A DNA stretch of 64,000 nucleotides from Subdoligranulum variabile (GTDB lineage Bacteria > Bacillota > Clostridia > Oscillospirales > Ruminococcaceae), in assembly GCA_004554775.1 (NCBI GenBank), contig SFKI01000003.1:124001-188000 (forward strand). The letters run 5' to 3'. The stretch's first letter is position 1. The number at the start of each line of letters is the position of its first letter. Shown piece by piece: positions 41,284 through 50,602 of the stretch. The translations under genes and the position numbers were made by a program. The notes under the pieces are model-generated. The model had not been told where the DNA came from. It worked only from the letters and a program-made list of their open reading frames with translations, and did not search any database.

Positions 41284-41645
41284 GCGGTTCACCTCATGTT
41301 AAGTGTAACCATTGACTGACATCGTCTTGTGTGACAATAATAAAATAAAATCTCTAAATCCGTGTCAAATAGAGAAAGCGCCCCACCAGACTGTGGGGCG
41401 CTTCCCTTGATATATTATAGATTTTTTTCTTCTATGCGTCATATTTCTTGCCTTCCGGCGGTATTTTCTGAAACAACTTTCGTCGTTCCTAAAATAGGCC
41501 ACGCTCTTCCCGAACAGACCTTCCCGCCCTTGTAGTCCTCACCGTGATATGAACGGAGACTGTTCAGGGCATCGGATGTCACCCATGGCATCGAGAGGGA
41601 TTTTCTGTTTTGAAGGAGAACAAAAAGGAGGTTGAAAAAAGCAGT
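41284..41645. other. Intergenic region between the Xre gene and the sugar locus
   Basis: About 360 bases. It holds a strong terminator (41376-41403). From 41430 to 41640 short minus-strand frames (for example one ending KKYDA, and a 51-codon frame starting MPWVTSDALN) look like a broken gene, but none has a ribosome site and I cannot name a family. Confidence 0.45.
41376..41403. terminator. Rho-independent terminator
   Basis: A perfect 11-bp stem AAGCGCCCCAC / GTGGGGCGCTT with a 6-nt loop. It is flanked by TTGATAT on the plus side and by TTCTCTATTTG on the minus side. Confidence 0.7.
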
Positions 41646-43223
41646 TTATGGGATGTCCGCCATGGTCTGGTATTTCACGATCGCCTCATCCATGGTCATG
41701 CCCTCGGCAATGGCAGCCTTGCGGGCCGTGTTGACCGCCTGAATTTCCTTCATCTTCTCGCCGGTCAGAGCATAGCCCTTCATGGCAAGCAAAGTGGCCG
41801 CCCACGCTACCATGGGGATCACGCAGAACATGACAATGATCGCCAGCTTGATGCCGCCGCTGTAAGGGGTGGCATCGGTGGGCAGCTCGCGGAGACCTGC
41901 ACAGACAAGGAAGATCATGGCAACCAGCGTTTGTGCCAGAGAGGAGACCAGCTTATCCACAAGGCTGAACAGAGTACCCATGATGCCGGGGATGTACTTG
42001 CCGCTGCGGTAGGTCTCGTAGTCGGAGCAGTCGGCGACCATGGGGATGGGCATATCGGCGGTGGCATAGTAGGCGCCGTAGCCGATGCCGAAGAACAGAA
42101 TAAACGCCATCGTATAGAGATTGATGCTGCCGCCACCGTTGAACGGGAAAGACAACGCCATCGCCGTGCCGGGCTGAGCCACCAGCAGCAATGCCAGCAC
42201 GCCCACATAGCAGACCAGGGCAACCGTCACATAACGCACCAGAGATGCCTTCTGACCCAGCTTCTGACTGGTGCGGACGGAGAGCAGGAAGAACGGCACC
42301 GCGAACACATAGCCCAGCACCATCATGGGCAGGTACAGGCTGTCGTAGTTGCCCATCATGATACCATAGAGGGCCAGCAGAACGGTGGTGTTGGTGGCGA
42401 TTGCCAGCGCCAGCTTGCACCCTGCGCCGGCAACCATCAGCCTCTGCATGGGCTTGTTGTTCCGGATGATTTCCACATACTCGCTTATCCTGACCGTTTC
42501 CGCCTTGTCACCGCCGATGCCGTAAAATTCGGGCCGGTCTTTTTCCGCAATGCCGATGATGGCAAGGATGGTGAGCAGGACGGACAGAACGATGCCGATG
42601 GGGGCGATCATGCGGTACAATTCCGGCCGTGCGTAGCCGGAGGTGATCAGGTTGCCAGCGGCATCGTACACGTTGAACTGGTTCTTCAGCATGGGGATCA
42701 ACGCCTGCATGACCCCCATGCCCAGCATGGAGCCGACCGTGTTGAAGATGGTGAACAGGGGCCGCTGGTGGGGGTCGTTGGTCAGAACGGTCTGCCCCGC
42801 ACGGGTGCAGGAGGTCTGGAAGGTGTAGCCGATGACCCAAAGGAAGTACACCGCCGTGAAGGCGATATACCGCACGGGCATCAGGGCGGCGGGAATCAGG
42901 GGCAGCAGGATATACATGGCAATGACACTGATCGCCATGATGGCGCTGCCGATCATCATAAAGGGACGGAACTTGCCTATCCTGGTGCTGGTGCGATCCA
43001 TCAGAGCGCCGATGATGGGGTCGGTAATGGCATCACAGACACGCATTACGGTGACCATCAAAGAAGCAAACATGCCCAGCGCCAGCACACTGGAACCAAA
43101 TTGGGCGATATAGGACAGCACCAGAACAAAATAGACATTGGTTGCGCCGTTGTTCAACGGGAACAGCACCAGCTGGTACATTTTTGCTCTGTTGATGCCA
43201 ACAGCAGTTGTATTGTCACACAT
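41646..43223 (-). CDS. GPH-family glycoside:cation symporter
   Basis: A 525-aa membrane transporter with about 12 helices of the glycoside-pentoside-hexuronide:cation symporter family (MelB/GusB-like). The family N-terminus (FPLNNGATNVYFVLVLSYIAQFG), the DAITDPIIGALMDRT motif in loop 2-3 and RIGKFRPFMMIG are clear. It is the last gene of the sugar operon, 12 bp after the GH2 gene, and likely imports a beta-linked glycoside for the GH2 and GH3 enzymes. GAGAGGAG precedes the ATG. Confidence 0.93.
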   Translation of the reverse strand: MCDNTTAVGINRAKMYQLVLFPLNNGATNVYFVLVLSYIAQFGSSVLALGMFASLMVTVMRVCDAITDPIIGALMDRTSTRIGKFRPFMMIGSAIMAISVIAMYILLPLIPAALMPVRYIAFTAVYFLWVIGYTFQTSCTRAGQTVLTNDPHQRPLFTIFNTVGSMLGMGVMQALIPMLKNQFNVYDAAGNLITSGYARPELYRMIAPIGIVLSVLLTILAIIGIAEKDRPEFYGIGGDKAETVRISEYVEIIRNNKPMQRLMVAGAGCKLALAIATNTTVLLALYGIMMGNYDSLYLPMMVLGYVFAVPFFLLSVRTSQKLGQKASLVRYVTVALVCYVGVLALLLVAQPGTAMALSFPFNGGGSINLYTMAFILFFGIGYGAYYATADMPIPMVADCSDYETYRSGKYIPGIMGTLFSLVDKLVSSLAQTLVAMIFLVCAGLRELPTDATPYSGGIKLAIIVMFCVIPMVAWAATLLAMKGYALTGEKMKEIQAVNTARKAAIAEGMTMDEAIVKYQTMADIP

Positions 43224-43235
43224 GGTTTACTCCTC

Positions 43236-45164
43236 TCAAACCCAGTTGGATTTCTGGCGATTTTTATCTTTTTTCAGCTTATAGGCAATGTTTGGCTGCA
43301 CCACGTTGCGGATGGTCATTTCATCGGTCAAATTCCCGGCGACCGCCTGGATGTGGCATGCCTGTTCCGGCTTCATGGGGACGGCAAATAAAAATTCCTT
43401 CTCCCCGGTCTTTTCCCCGAGGAGTTTGCCGTCCACATACAGAGCGACCTTGGGCTGGTTGGAGTAGACCTTCACCGCAGTGACCGGCCCGGTGCGATCC
43501 TCGTACCGCTTGCCGCAGAGATGGACAAAGGGGTCCTCGCTCCACCATGCCTTATACAGATAGAAGCTGTCCTTTTTGATCTTGCGGTCAAAGGTTACCA
43601 GACCCTTGTGGTTCATGCCCGGCTCGCCGCCCTGATCCCGGGCATCGGCGGCAAAGTCGAACATGTTCCACACATGGGTGGCCCACATGCGGCCGTCCCG
43701 CTGGAAGAATTTCAGCATAAATTCGTGATACAAGCACTGGTATTCCTCGGAATGGTCATTGCGTTTGGGCTGATCGCTGTGGAGGTTGGGCATGGCCTCG
43801 GCGCCGTATTCCGAGTAGCCCAGCGCCCGGTTGGGGTAGAACAGATGGAACACCCTGCACCACAGATCGTTCAAAAACGGCCCCGGCACATACCAGCCCA
43901 GATAGAGATTCCACGATACCACGTCGGTGATATGCGCCACCTTATTAAACGGCCCGCACATGGCGTAGCAGGCCAGCGTGGTAAATCGGGTCTTGTCCAG
44001 CGTATGGCAGAGGTCATTCAGCACACGGTGGTTGTCCAGCATATCCTTTTTGTCTTTGGTGCTGATGGTAATTTCATTGGAAATTCCCCAGCAGACGATC
44101 GAGGCATGGTTGTAATTCTGGATGATCAGCTCTTTCATCTGGGAGATGGTGTTTTCTCGGCCGTTGGGCATATGCTCGGAAATATAGGGGATTTCAGCCC
44201 AGACCACCATGCCATTTTCATCGCAGAGGTCATAGAAATACTGGTCGTGCTGGTAATGGGCCAGACGGATGGTGTTGCAGCCCATCTCCTTCATGAGCGC
44301 CATATCCTCCTCGTGCATTTCACGGGTAATGGCATTGCCCAGACCCTTGCGGTCCTGATGGCGGGAGGCGCCGTGGAGGGGGTAGCTGCGCCCGTTCAGG
44401 AAGAAGCCCTTCCTGGGGTCAACGCAGAAGCTGCGGACACCGAACCGGGTGCGAACCTCGTCCACAGGCTGGCCGTCCACGGACAGGGTGGCCACAGCGG
44501 TGTACAGATAGGGGTCTTTCACCCCGTCCCACAGGTGGGGGGCATTCAGTACCAGCTTACAGTCTTTGCCAGCGCCGGAAAGGACGGTGTTGTCCTCGGC
44601 GTCCAAAATGGAGACAGCGATCTCACCCTCACAATTCGTCCAGGTTTCTACTTCAATCGTGGCCTTGCCGTCCTTGGGCGTGGCAGTGACCTTGATACCG
44701 GGCGTGCCATAATAGGCCAGGGCAAAGTGGTTTTTGTTCACCACCAGCAGGGTCACATCCCGGTAGATGCCGCCGTAGAAGGTGAAGTCCGCCTTCTGGG
44801 GGTAGACCCGGTCATTGACGGCGTTGTCCACCTCCACAGTCAGGGTGTTTTCCTCCTCCAGCAGGGCGGTGATGTCCGCCCGGAAGGTGGAATAGCCGCC
44901 GTCGTGGGAGCAGACCACCGTATCATTCAGCACCACGGTGGCGCTGGCATTGACCCCCTCAAATTGCAGCCAGACCTGCTGGCTTGCGGGGTCAAAGGCG
45001 GGACAAAGAAAGGTTTTCTGATACCGGCAGCGGCCCCGCCAGTAGTCGTTGCCGCCGTCCTGCCCGTCGATGTTGTTCCATGTGTGGGGCAGGTTCAGCA
45101 CAACAGGCTCACAGCCCGGCTTGGTGAACTGCCAGTTGGTCATCAGCTTGATGCTTCTGCGCAA
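43236..45164 (-). CDS. Glycoside hydrolase family 2 enzyme (beta-galactosidase/glucuronidase type)
   Basis: A 642-aa cytosolic GH2 enzyme: sugar-binding jelly-roll domain (to about 170), immunoglobulin-like domain (about 170-265) and barrel. The acid/base is E364 in WGISNEITIS and the nucleophile E452 in GYSEYGAEA; TIRLAHYQHDQYFYDLCDENG is the usual GH2 segment. The start is TTG at 45164, eight bases after AAAGGAGG, giving (M)RRSIKLMTNW as in relatives. I see no glucuronide-specific N-x-K motif, so beta-galactoside activity is more likely. Confidence 0.9.
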   Translation of the reverse strand: MRRSIKLMTNWQFTKPGCEPVVLNLPHTWNNIDGQDGGNDYWRGRCRYQKTFLCPAFDPASQQVWLQFEGVNASATVVLNDTVVCSHDGGYSTFRADITALLEEENTLTVEVDNAVNDRVYPQKADFTFYGGIYRDVTLLVVNKNHFALAYYGTPGIKVTATPKDGKATIEVETWTNCEGEIAVSILDAEDNTVLSGAGKDCKLVLNAPHLWDGVKDPYLYTAVATLSVDGQPVDEVRTRFGVRSFCVDPRKGFFLNGRSYPLHGASRHQDRKGLGNAITREMHEEDMALMKEMGCNTIRLAHYQHDQYFYDLCDENGMVVWAEIPYISEHMPNGRENTISQMKELIIQNYNHASIVCWGISNEITISTKDKKDMLDNHRVLNDLCHTLDKTRFTTLACYAMCGPFNKVAHITDVVSWNLYLGWYVPGPFLNDLWCRVFHLFYPNRALGYSEYGAEAMPNLHSDQPKRNDHSEEYQCLYHEFMLKFFQRDGRMWATHVWNMFDFAADARDQGGEPGMNHKGLVTFDRKIKKDSFYLYKAWWSEDPFVHLCGKRYEDRTGPVTAVKVYSNQPKVALYVDGKLLGEKTGEKEFLFAVPMKPEQACHIQAVAGNLTDEMTIRNVVQPNIAYKLKKDKNRQKSNWV

Positions 45165-45206
45165 GGGGGATTCCTCCTTTTTCTGAAAGTTCCCGGAAAA
45201 GAAACA

Positions 45207-45236
45207 GCCCAGATAAACCGCAGGGCTTATCTGGGC
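45207..45236 (-). terminator. Hairpin between GH3 tail and GH2 gene
   Basis: A perfect 10-bp stem GCCCAGATAA / TTATCTGGGC with a 10-nt loop, followed on the minus strand by a moderate T-rich run. It may reduce read-through from GH3 to GH2, which lies 43 bp on. Confidence 0.55.
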
Positions 45237-45283
45237 CGTTCCGCATGTCATAAAAACCGAATGGCTTTTTACCCGGTCAATGG

Positions 45284-45494
45284 TTATTCCTGCGTTGCTT
45301 TACTCTTTCTGATGCACTTGACCAGCATGAAGATGCTGAGTGCAGCCAGCAGACAAAAGACCACATCCAGAACAACAATCGCGGTCTGCCACCACGCGCG
45401 AACCTCCACGATCTCGTTATCGGCGGAAACGCCGTTCATCGCGTTGCTGTTGCCCACCGTGTAGATGATCCGCTTATACTGCAACGAAACAGCC
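45284..45494 (-). pseudogene. 3' remnant of a second GH3 gene
   Basis: Directly after the GH3 stop codon the sequence codes again for a GH3-type C-terminus: YKRIIYTVGNSNAMNGVS, then WWQTAIVVLDVV, a membrane helix and a basic tail. This parallels the end of the intact GH3 (HRILYTVVHSNAMNGIS, WWQTALLAAQIL). It has no start codon or ribosome site. The simplest reading is a tandem GH3 pair in which a deletion removed all but the last 65 codons of the downstream copy. Confidence 0.8.
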
Positions 45495-48400
45495 TTACGC
45501 TTGCTGCTTTTTCTTTTTTGCAGACATTGCACACCAGACCAGCGAAGCTGCAAGGCCCAGGCTGGAAAGAATTTGGGCAGCCAGAAGAGCTGTCTGCCAC
45601 CAGGGCGTCACATGCTCGATACTGGTATTCACCGAGATTCCGTTCATGGCATTGGAGTGCACCACCGTGTACAGGATGCGATGCATGGATTCCCGCAATG
45701 CCCAAGCCACGTCCGAATGGTTCTTACCAGGGGCACAGGCTGCCAGATGTTTGGCGTCCATCATACCGTCGATGAGGTTGCCGCCTGCCAGCAGCAGCTG
45801 GGGCAGGTTCATGTAGGTGGAAGCAGTGCCGTACCACATATCGGTGACAACAATGCCGGTCATACCGCATTCTTCCCGCAGGAAGTTGGTGCACAGGCCT
45901 TTCTGCATACCACTCCAGTGCAGCCCCATCCGGTTGAAGGCCAGCATCACGCCGCTGGCGCCCTTCAGGGTGACAGTCTCACCGCTTTCGGTGGTATATT
46001 CGGTGCCATCGATGATGATGGGCAGTTCAAAAGCCCGCATATAAATCTCGCGGACGCTCTGCTCGTTGGCCCAGGTGCAGATACCGCGGCGCAGGTCCTC
46101 CTGGTCATTCAGGCCGATATGCTTATTGTACACATACAGACCATGGCCTTCCATGGCTGCGGTCTCATAGGCGCAAATCATACCGCTGAGGTAGCCGTCC
46201 TCAGAATAGTACTCGAAGTTACGGCCGGAGTAGGGGGTACGCTGGATGTTGGAGCCGGGGCCGTACAGGCCGTTGTAACCGGCCCAGAGAGCATCCTCGC
46301 CGATCAGATCGCCAATGTTGTACAGCAGATCCACATTGAAGGTGGCAGACAGGATACCGCCGCAGGGGTAGCACATAGCCTTGGATTCCTTCAGCGGGTC
46401 GTTGGTATCAGACGCCAGGCCACGGCTGTTGGCGGAATAGGATTCGGTCAGGCCGGAAGGACCGTTATGGTCCAGCGTTTCGGGCTTATTGATGGCTGGA
46501 ATCGGGGCAGTCCGGCGCATACCAAAGGTGACCAGGTCCACACAGTCATCCCAGGACAGCTGATCCAAAAGCTCATCCCAGCGAGGATCGTCATAGGGAA
46601 TCTCTTCCCCGTTTTTGTCTACTCGCAGGTCAATCAAACCGATAATGTCATCTTCGCCGTTGACATAGGTCTCATAAGCGGGGTACTCTCCCTCCACCTC
46701 GGGCACCTTGGTTTCGCCTTGGCGGCCGTACTTGTTCTGGTCGGCGGCGATCTGCTCGCTCCAGTGCAGCACCACGCCGTCATCCCAGTTCTGGGGGGTA
46801 GTTCCCGCCCAGTCCTGACGGGTCATGTAGGTAACGCTGTCTTCGCCACGGTTTTCGTAGAGGTTAAAGTCCGCATAGCTGAACTGGTTGGTAATATCCA
46901 CGCCGGTGGCAGGAGAGGTGGAGTATGTTTCTGCATCCAGAGTATACGCCAATGCGTCGGTAACCAGTGCGCCGTTGCCGTCGGCATCCATACGGTTGGC
47001 GGTATTCTCCACCGTGTAGCCCTTCTTGGCCAGGAAGTTGTTGACGGCATCGTGGGCATTCCGGGCCGCCGTCAGGTAGTAGTTTCCTTCGGTGATCACA
47101 TAGGTGCCCGCGTTGTAAGCATCGTAAGAAGCAAACTGCCGTTCGTCCACCGTGATGGTGAGTGTCTCGCTCTGGCCGGGCTGCAACAGACTGGTTTTGT
47201 CAAAGGCTACCAGTTCCGCCGAAGCCGCTTCCACATCATACTGCTTGTTATAATCACCATAAGGTTTTTGCAGATAGATCTGGACGGTTTCCTTGCCGGC
47301 GGTGCTGCCGGTGTTGGTCACCGTCACATCCACCGTATAGGCAGCCTCCTCCCCGGAGGTGTCCTTGGTGACCCGGAAATCAGAATAATCAAAGCTGGTG
47401 TAGGACAAACCGTAACCGAAGGGATAGGAAACGGTCCGGGCGTAGTTGTAATCCCCGGTATTGGGGGTACCCATGACAAAGTCCTCATACCGGCTTTCGG
47501 TATAGCGATATCCCAGGTAGATACCTTCCTGATAGACCACGTAGTATTTGTCTTGCTGGAGTGAACCGTCAGAGTTGACTGCGTCGGGGGCGCCTTCATA
47601 GACGGTAGTGCCGAAGTTGGCCAAGCTGGGGTTCTGGTCATGGGTACGCCAGAAGGTGGTACTCAGCCGACCGGAAGGGTTCACGTTGCCAGCCAAAATC
47701 TCGGACACGGCATACAGCCCGGTCTGGCCGGGAGTACCGATCCACAGGGCCGCATCAATACCATAAGCCGGATCGCTGAGGAAGTCCGCCTCCACCTGGT
47801 TGGCAAAGTTCAGGATGACCACGATTTTCTTGAAGGTACCGGCATCTTTCTGGACTTTAACCCCTGCCAGCAGTTCCTTCTCCTTGGGAGAGAGCTTGAG
47901 GTAATCACCGTCGGTGGAATCCCCCGCCGAACCGCCGGCATCGTCCAGGGTGCTCAGGGAACGGTCGCCCCGGGGCATGTCGCTGCCTTCGCCGCCCACG
48001 CGGGAAAGTACCACAATGGCGGCATCCCCGTACTGGGCAAAGCTGGCGCCGTTGGCGGCTTCCACCTCACTCCAGGGGGCTTCGCCGATAACCTTCACAC
48101 CAGTGACGCCGGGGCCGGTCTCGCCCATCACACGTTTGTAACCGGCCTGCTCTTCAGCAGAATACCAGTTCCACAGGGTCTCGTTGACGGTAAAGTTGCC
48201 GTTTCTTTCCAGCGCCGCCTTGAAGGTGGGCGCGGTGGAAGCATCCACCGAACCGGAACCGGTGCCGCCGTAGACCGGGTCCACGCTGCCAATGCCGAAC
48301 AGGCTGACCTTGCGTTCCCCTTCGGTCAGGGGCAGGGCATTGTTATCATTCTTCAGCAGCACGGCGCCTTCCGCCATGGCCTGCTCGCCCAGCACCCGCC

Positions 48401-49001
48401 CGGCAGCGATGAGCTCTTCCAGGTTGCTGAAACGGGATTTGAAATATTCGGTATCCTCAGAACCGTCACCAGTGTCGATGGTGCGGAAAGGCGGGGTGTT
48501 CAGTACACCGTTGATCTGAGGTGCATTCTCTCCGGCAATCACACCGCCTGTCACGCTCACACCGCAGAGCACCGCCATGACCAGGGCCAGCGGCTTGCAC
48601 AGGCGGGAAACAGTGCCCACCGCCGCAAAGGCTGCCACGATGTTGACCACCATACCGGCCAGGTAGAGGATCAGGGTAACAAAGAAATCCACTTCCCAGG
48701 TGGAGTCGATGCCCACAAAGGCCGCGGAGATATAGGGGTACATGCCGTAAATGTAAAATAAGAACGAGATAAGCTGGGCGGCAGCCAGCACTGGCGCGGC
48801 CCAATGGGCCTTTTTGATGACGAACATCACCACAGCCAGCACCAGGCCGATTCCCACGGCCCATACCGCTTGCCAGGACATGCTGTCCATGCTGCGTTGC
48901 ACCATGCCATACAGCAGAACGTATGCGATCATCCCCACCAGGGAGAGTGCCGCTCCCAAAGTGGTAAGCCTGACCGCCCGGTCTTTGAACAACTCTTTCA
49001 C
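45495..49001 (-). CDS. Membrane-anchored GH3 beta-glucosidase-like enzyme, permuted domains
   Basis: A 1,168-aa protein. Residues 1-180 hold about five membrane helices, and a further helix lies at the C-terminus (LLAAQILSSLGLAASLVWC), so the enzyme is tethered at both ends. Between them the GH3 domains are permuted: alpha/beta domain first (EGAVLLKNDNNALPL, YGGTGSGS), then the Fn3-like domain, then the barrel with YGPGSNIQRTPYSGRNFEYYSEDG and nucleophile D1054 in GIVVTDMWYG. The start is GTG at 49001 behind AAGGAGG; an upstream Met frame lacks a ribosome site. Probably cleaves glycosides at the cell surface. Confidence 0.9.
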   Translation of the reverse strand: MKELFKDRAVRLTTLGAALSLVGMIAYVLLYGMVQRSMDSMSWQAVWAVGIGLVLAVVMFVIKKAHWAAPVLAAAQLISFLFYIYGMYPYISAAFVGIDSTWEVDFFVTLILYLAGMVVNIVAAFAAVGTVSRLCKPLALVMAVLCGVSVTGGVIAGENAPQINGVLNTPPFRTIDTGDGSEDTEYFKSRFSNLEELIAAGRVLGEQAMAEGAVLLKNDNNALPLTEGERKVSLFGIGSVDPVYGGTGSGSVDASTAPTFKAALERNGNFTVNETLWNWYSAEEQAGYKRVMGETGPGVTGVKVIGEAPWSEVEAANGASFAQYGDAAIVVLSRVGGEGSDMPRGDRSLSTLDDAGGSAGDSTDGDYLKLSPKEKELLAGVKVQKDAGTFKKIVVILNFANQVEADFLSDPAYGIDAALWIGTPGQTGLYAVSEILAGNVNPSGRLSTTFWRTHDQNPSLANFGTTVYEGAPDAVNSDGSLQQDKYYVVYQEGIYLGYRYTESRYEDFVMGTPNTGDYNYARTVSYPFGYGLSYTSFDYSDFRVTKDTSGEEAAYTVDVTVTNTGSTAGKETVQIYLQKPYGDYNKQYDVEAASAELVAFDKTSLLQPGQSETLTITVDERQFASYDAYNAGTYVITEGNYYLTAARNAHDAVNNFLAKKGYTVENTANRMDADGNGALVTDALAYTLDAETYSTSPATGVDITNQFSYADFNLYENRGEDSVTYMTRQDWAGTTPQNWDDGVVLHWSEQIAADQNKYGRQGETKVPEVEGEYPAYETYVNGEDDIIGLIDLRVDKNGEEIPYDDPRWDELLDQLSWDDCVDLVTFGMRRTAPIPAINKPETLDHNGPSGLTESYSANSRGLASDTNDPLKESKAMCYPCGGILSATFNVDLLYNIGDLIGEDALWAGYNGLYGPGSNIQRTPYSGRNFEYYSEDGYLSGMICAYETAAMEGHGLYVYNKHIGLNDQEDLRRGICTWANEQSVREIYMRAFELPIIIDGTEYTTESGETVTLKGASGVMLAFNRMGLHWSGMQKGLCTNFLREECGMTGIVVTDMWYGTASTYMNLPQLLLAGGNLIDGMMDAKHLAACAPGKNHSDVAWALRESMHRILYTVVHSNAMNGISVNTSIEHVTPWWQTALLAAQILSSLGLAASLVWCAMSAKKKKQQA

Positions 49002-49156
49002 TTGTTGCCTCCTTTTTTTGAACAACGCCGGATGAGGTCCCTTTCGGGGTGCCTGCACACCGGAATGAGATCGAGCAAAGCATCAGTTTTGTGGAAAACT
49101 AACGTGCCCGCGGTATTTCTGTCCCTCCTTTCCGGAAAGTTTCTTTACTGGCAACG

Positions 49157-49185
49157 AGTATAACAGTCTTGTTCTACTGGTACAA
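49157..49185 (-). promoter_or_regulatory. Promoter of the sugar operon
   Basis: Minus strand: TTGTAC (49185-49180), 17-bp spacer, TATACT (49162-49157). The start site near 49150 gives a 150-nt leader. The imperfect -35 suits an activator-dependent promoter. Confidence 0.7.
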
Positions 49186-49194
49186 TGGGTTTGG

Positions 49195-49225
49195 CCTAGT
49201 TGGTCGTTTTTGCGCCCTAGTCGGA
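49195..49225 (-). promoter_or_regulatory. Likely LytTR activator site (direct repeat)
   Basis: CCTAGTTGG (49195-49203) and CCTAGTCGG (49216-49224) are direct repeats spaced 21 bp start to start, two helical turns. They lie just upstream of the -35 of the GH3 promoter. LytTR-family regulators bind such spaced 9-bp direct repeats. The LytTR gene is 1.4 kb away. Confidence 0.6.
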
Positions 49226-49288
49226 TCATAAAGTCGTTAAAACACACAATTTTCGCACCTCTCATTTGTTCATATCTGCCAACACAAA

Positions 49289-49324
49289 AGCCGCGTATTG
49301 GAGAGCATGTTCCGATACGCGGCT
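49289..49324 (-). terminator. Terminator of the two-component system
   Basis: A perfect 10-bp stem AGCCGCGTAT / ATACGCGGCT, followed on the minus strand by TTTTGTGTTGG, four bases after the kinase stop codon. Confidence 0.8.
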
Positions 49325-49327
49325 TGA

Positions 49328-50602
49328 TTATGATACGATTTTATTTGTTGCTTTCGACACTGGAAAAAGGCAACGTACAACAGCGCAACCGTGCTCTTTG
49401 GTGGAAAACAGTTGGGCGCCATATTTGTGCAGAATATCTGAAACGTCTTGCTGAAAGGCCGGTTGATGCCCTCCGGATGGCAGCGGAATCGCTGCTTCCA
49501 GCACCACAATGCCTTGGCGGAGGTAGACCTGCAGGTCCAGTTCCCGCTGCCCGACTTCGGGCCAATGCCGGACCAGATCCACCGCCTGTTGCAGAATCCC
49601 GGTGCACAGGGTATACAGATCCGAATTCTCCATAAATTTCAGCTGCGCGCCGTCGGCCACACAGTGGATCTCGATTCCCTGCTCCCGGCAGTACAGGCTT
49701 TGCTCCGCCAGGATCATATCCAGCACATCATGACCGGTGGTCAGGCTGCTATCATAGATTTCCACCGTCTCGCTCAAGCGGTCTAGGCACTTCTGCTGTT
49801 CCCCGGAAGTCTGGGCGCGCTGTAGGTCGGCCAGTTGTACCTTCAATTCATGGCACCGACGGTTGATCAGCGTCACATTTCGTTTTGCGGTTTCGTATCG
49901 TTCTTTCTGACTGCGGCGCAGCGCATTGGCTACCGCCAGTTCCGCTTCCGCCTGCCGTTTGACAAACAGCGTTTGCACCAGATACAGCGCCACCAGAAGG
50001 CAGATGCCGTTCATCAGCACGAACTGATAGTTTTGCCCCAGACCGGTGGTTCCATCAATACTGATTTTGATATCCGGCACTCCCTGTACCAGCTCAAATT
50101 CCACAAACAGGACTGCAGCAATTGCCAGATGGCGGCGCCCCGCTCGGTAGTCCGCGCCGAACAAAGGCCGTGCCAGAAACCACCAGGTCAGCGGCAATGT
50201 CACCGCCATCCACCCAAAAAGGTAAAGCCCGTAATGCGGGACCAATCCACGCCCCAGCAGGTCATTCAGTAATACGCTGCTGGCATTCTGGATAGTTTGC
50301 TGAGTCATCATGGCCCAGAGCGCCCCATACAACGCCTGAGCCGGGGTAGCAGCACTGCTCCACCAAAGCATCAGAGCCGACGCCAGTCCCATCACGGTCC
50401 GAATCACTAACGGTACACTAAGTACAAAGGACTGAATCAGCAGAAGTTCACGCCCCGTCAGGAACAAAAGAAAGGCGGCTGGCAACATCCGCAGAAAGAA
50501 ATGGGGCCGGTGAGGTATGCACCACCCAAATACCAGTACCTGTAAAACCATCCACAGGCTGACATAATACCGGCCATCCGGCAAAAAATCCCATGGGTTC
50601 AT
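49328..50602 (-). CDS. AgrC/LytS-like sensor histidine kinase
   Basis: A 424-aa membrane kinase. About six N-terminal helices (residues 10-225) precede a coiled helix with RRCHELKVQLADL, where the His of RRCHELK is the likely phosphoacceptor, as in AgrC/GHKL kinases. The GHKL ATPase region follows but is weakly conserved (ENSDLYTLCTGILQQAVD as an N-box-like segment, no clear G-boxes), ending FSTKEHGCAVVRCLFPV. The start at 50602 overlaps the regulator stop (ATGA) with GGAGG upstream. Confidence 0.85.
   Translation of the reverse strand: MNPWDFLPDGRYYVSLWMVLQVLVFGWCIPHRPHFFLRMLPAAFLLFLTGRELLLIQSFVLSVPLVIRTVMGLASALMLWWSSAATPAQALYGALWAMMTQQTIQNASSVLLNDLLGRGLVPHYGLYLFGWMAVTLPLTWWFLARPLFGADYRAGRRHLAIAAVLFVEFELVQGVPDIKISIDGTTGLGQNYQFVLMNGICLLVALYLVQTLFVKRQAEAELAVANALRRSQKERYETAKRNVTLINRRCHELKVQLADLQRAQTSGEQQKCLDRLSETVEIYDSSLTTGHDVLDMILAEQSLYCREQGIEIHCVADGAQLKFMENSDLYTLCTGILQQAVDLVRHWPEVGQRELDLQVYLRQGIVVLEAAIPLPSGGHQPAFQQDVSDILHKYGAQLFSTKEHGCAVVRCLFPVSKATNKIVS

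Noticed and set aside
41610..43391. A 593-codon plus-strand frame rich in His, Gln and Gly
   Set aside because: It is the complement of the GPH symporter and the end of the GH2 gene; composition is typical of antisense frames.
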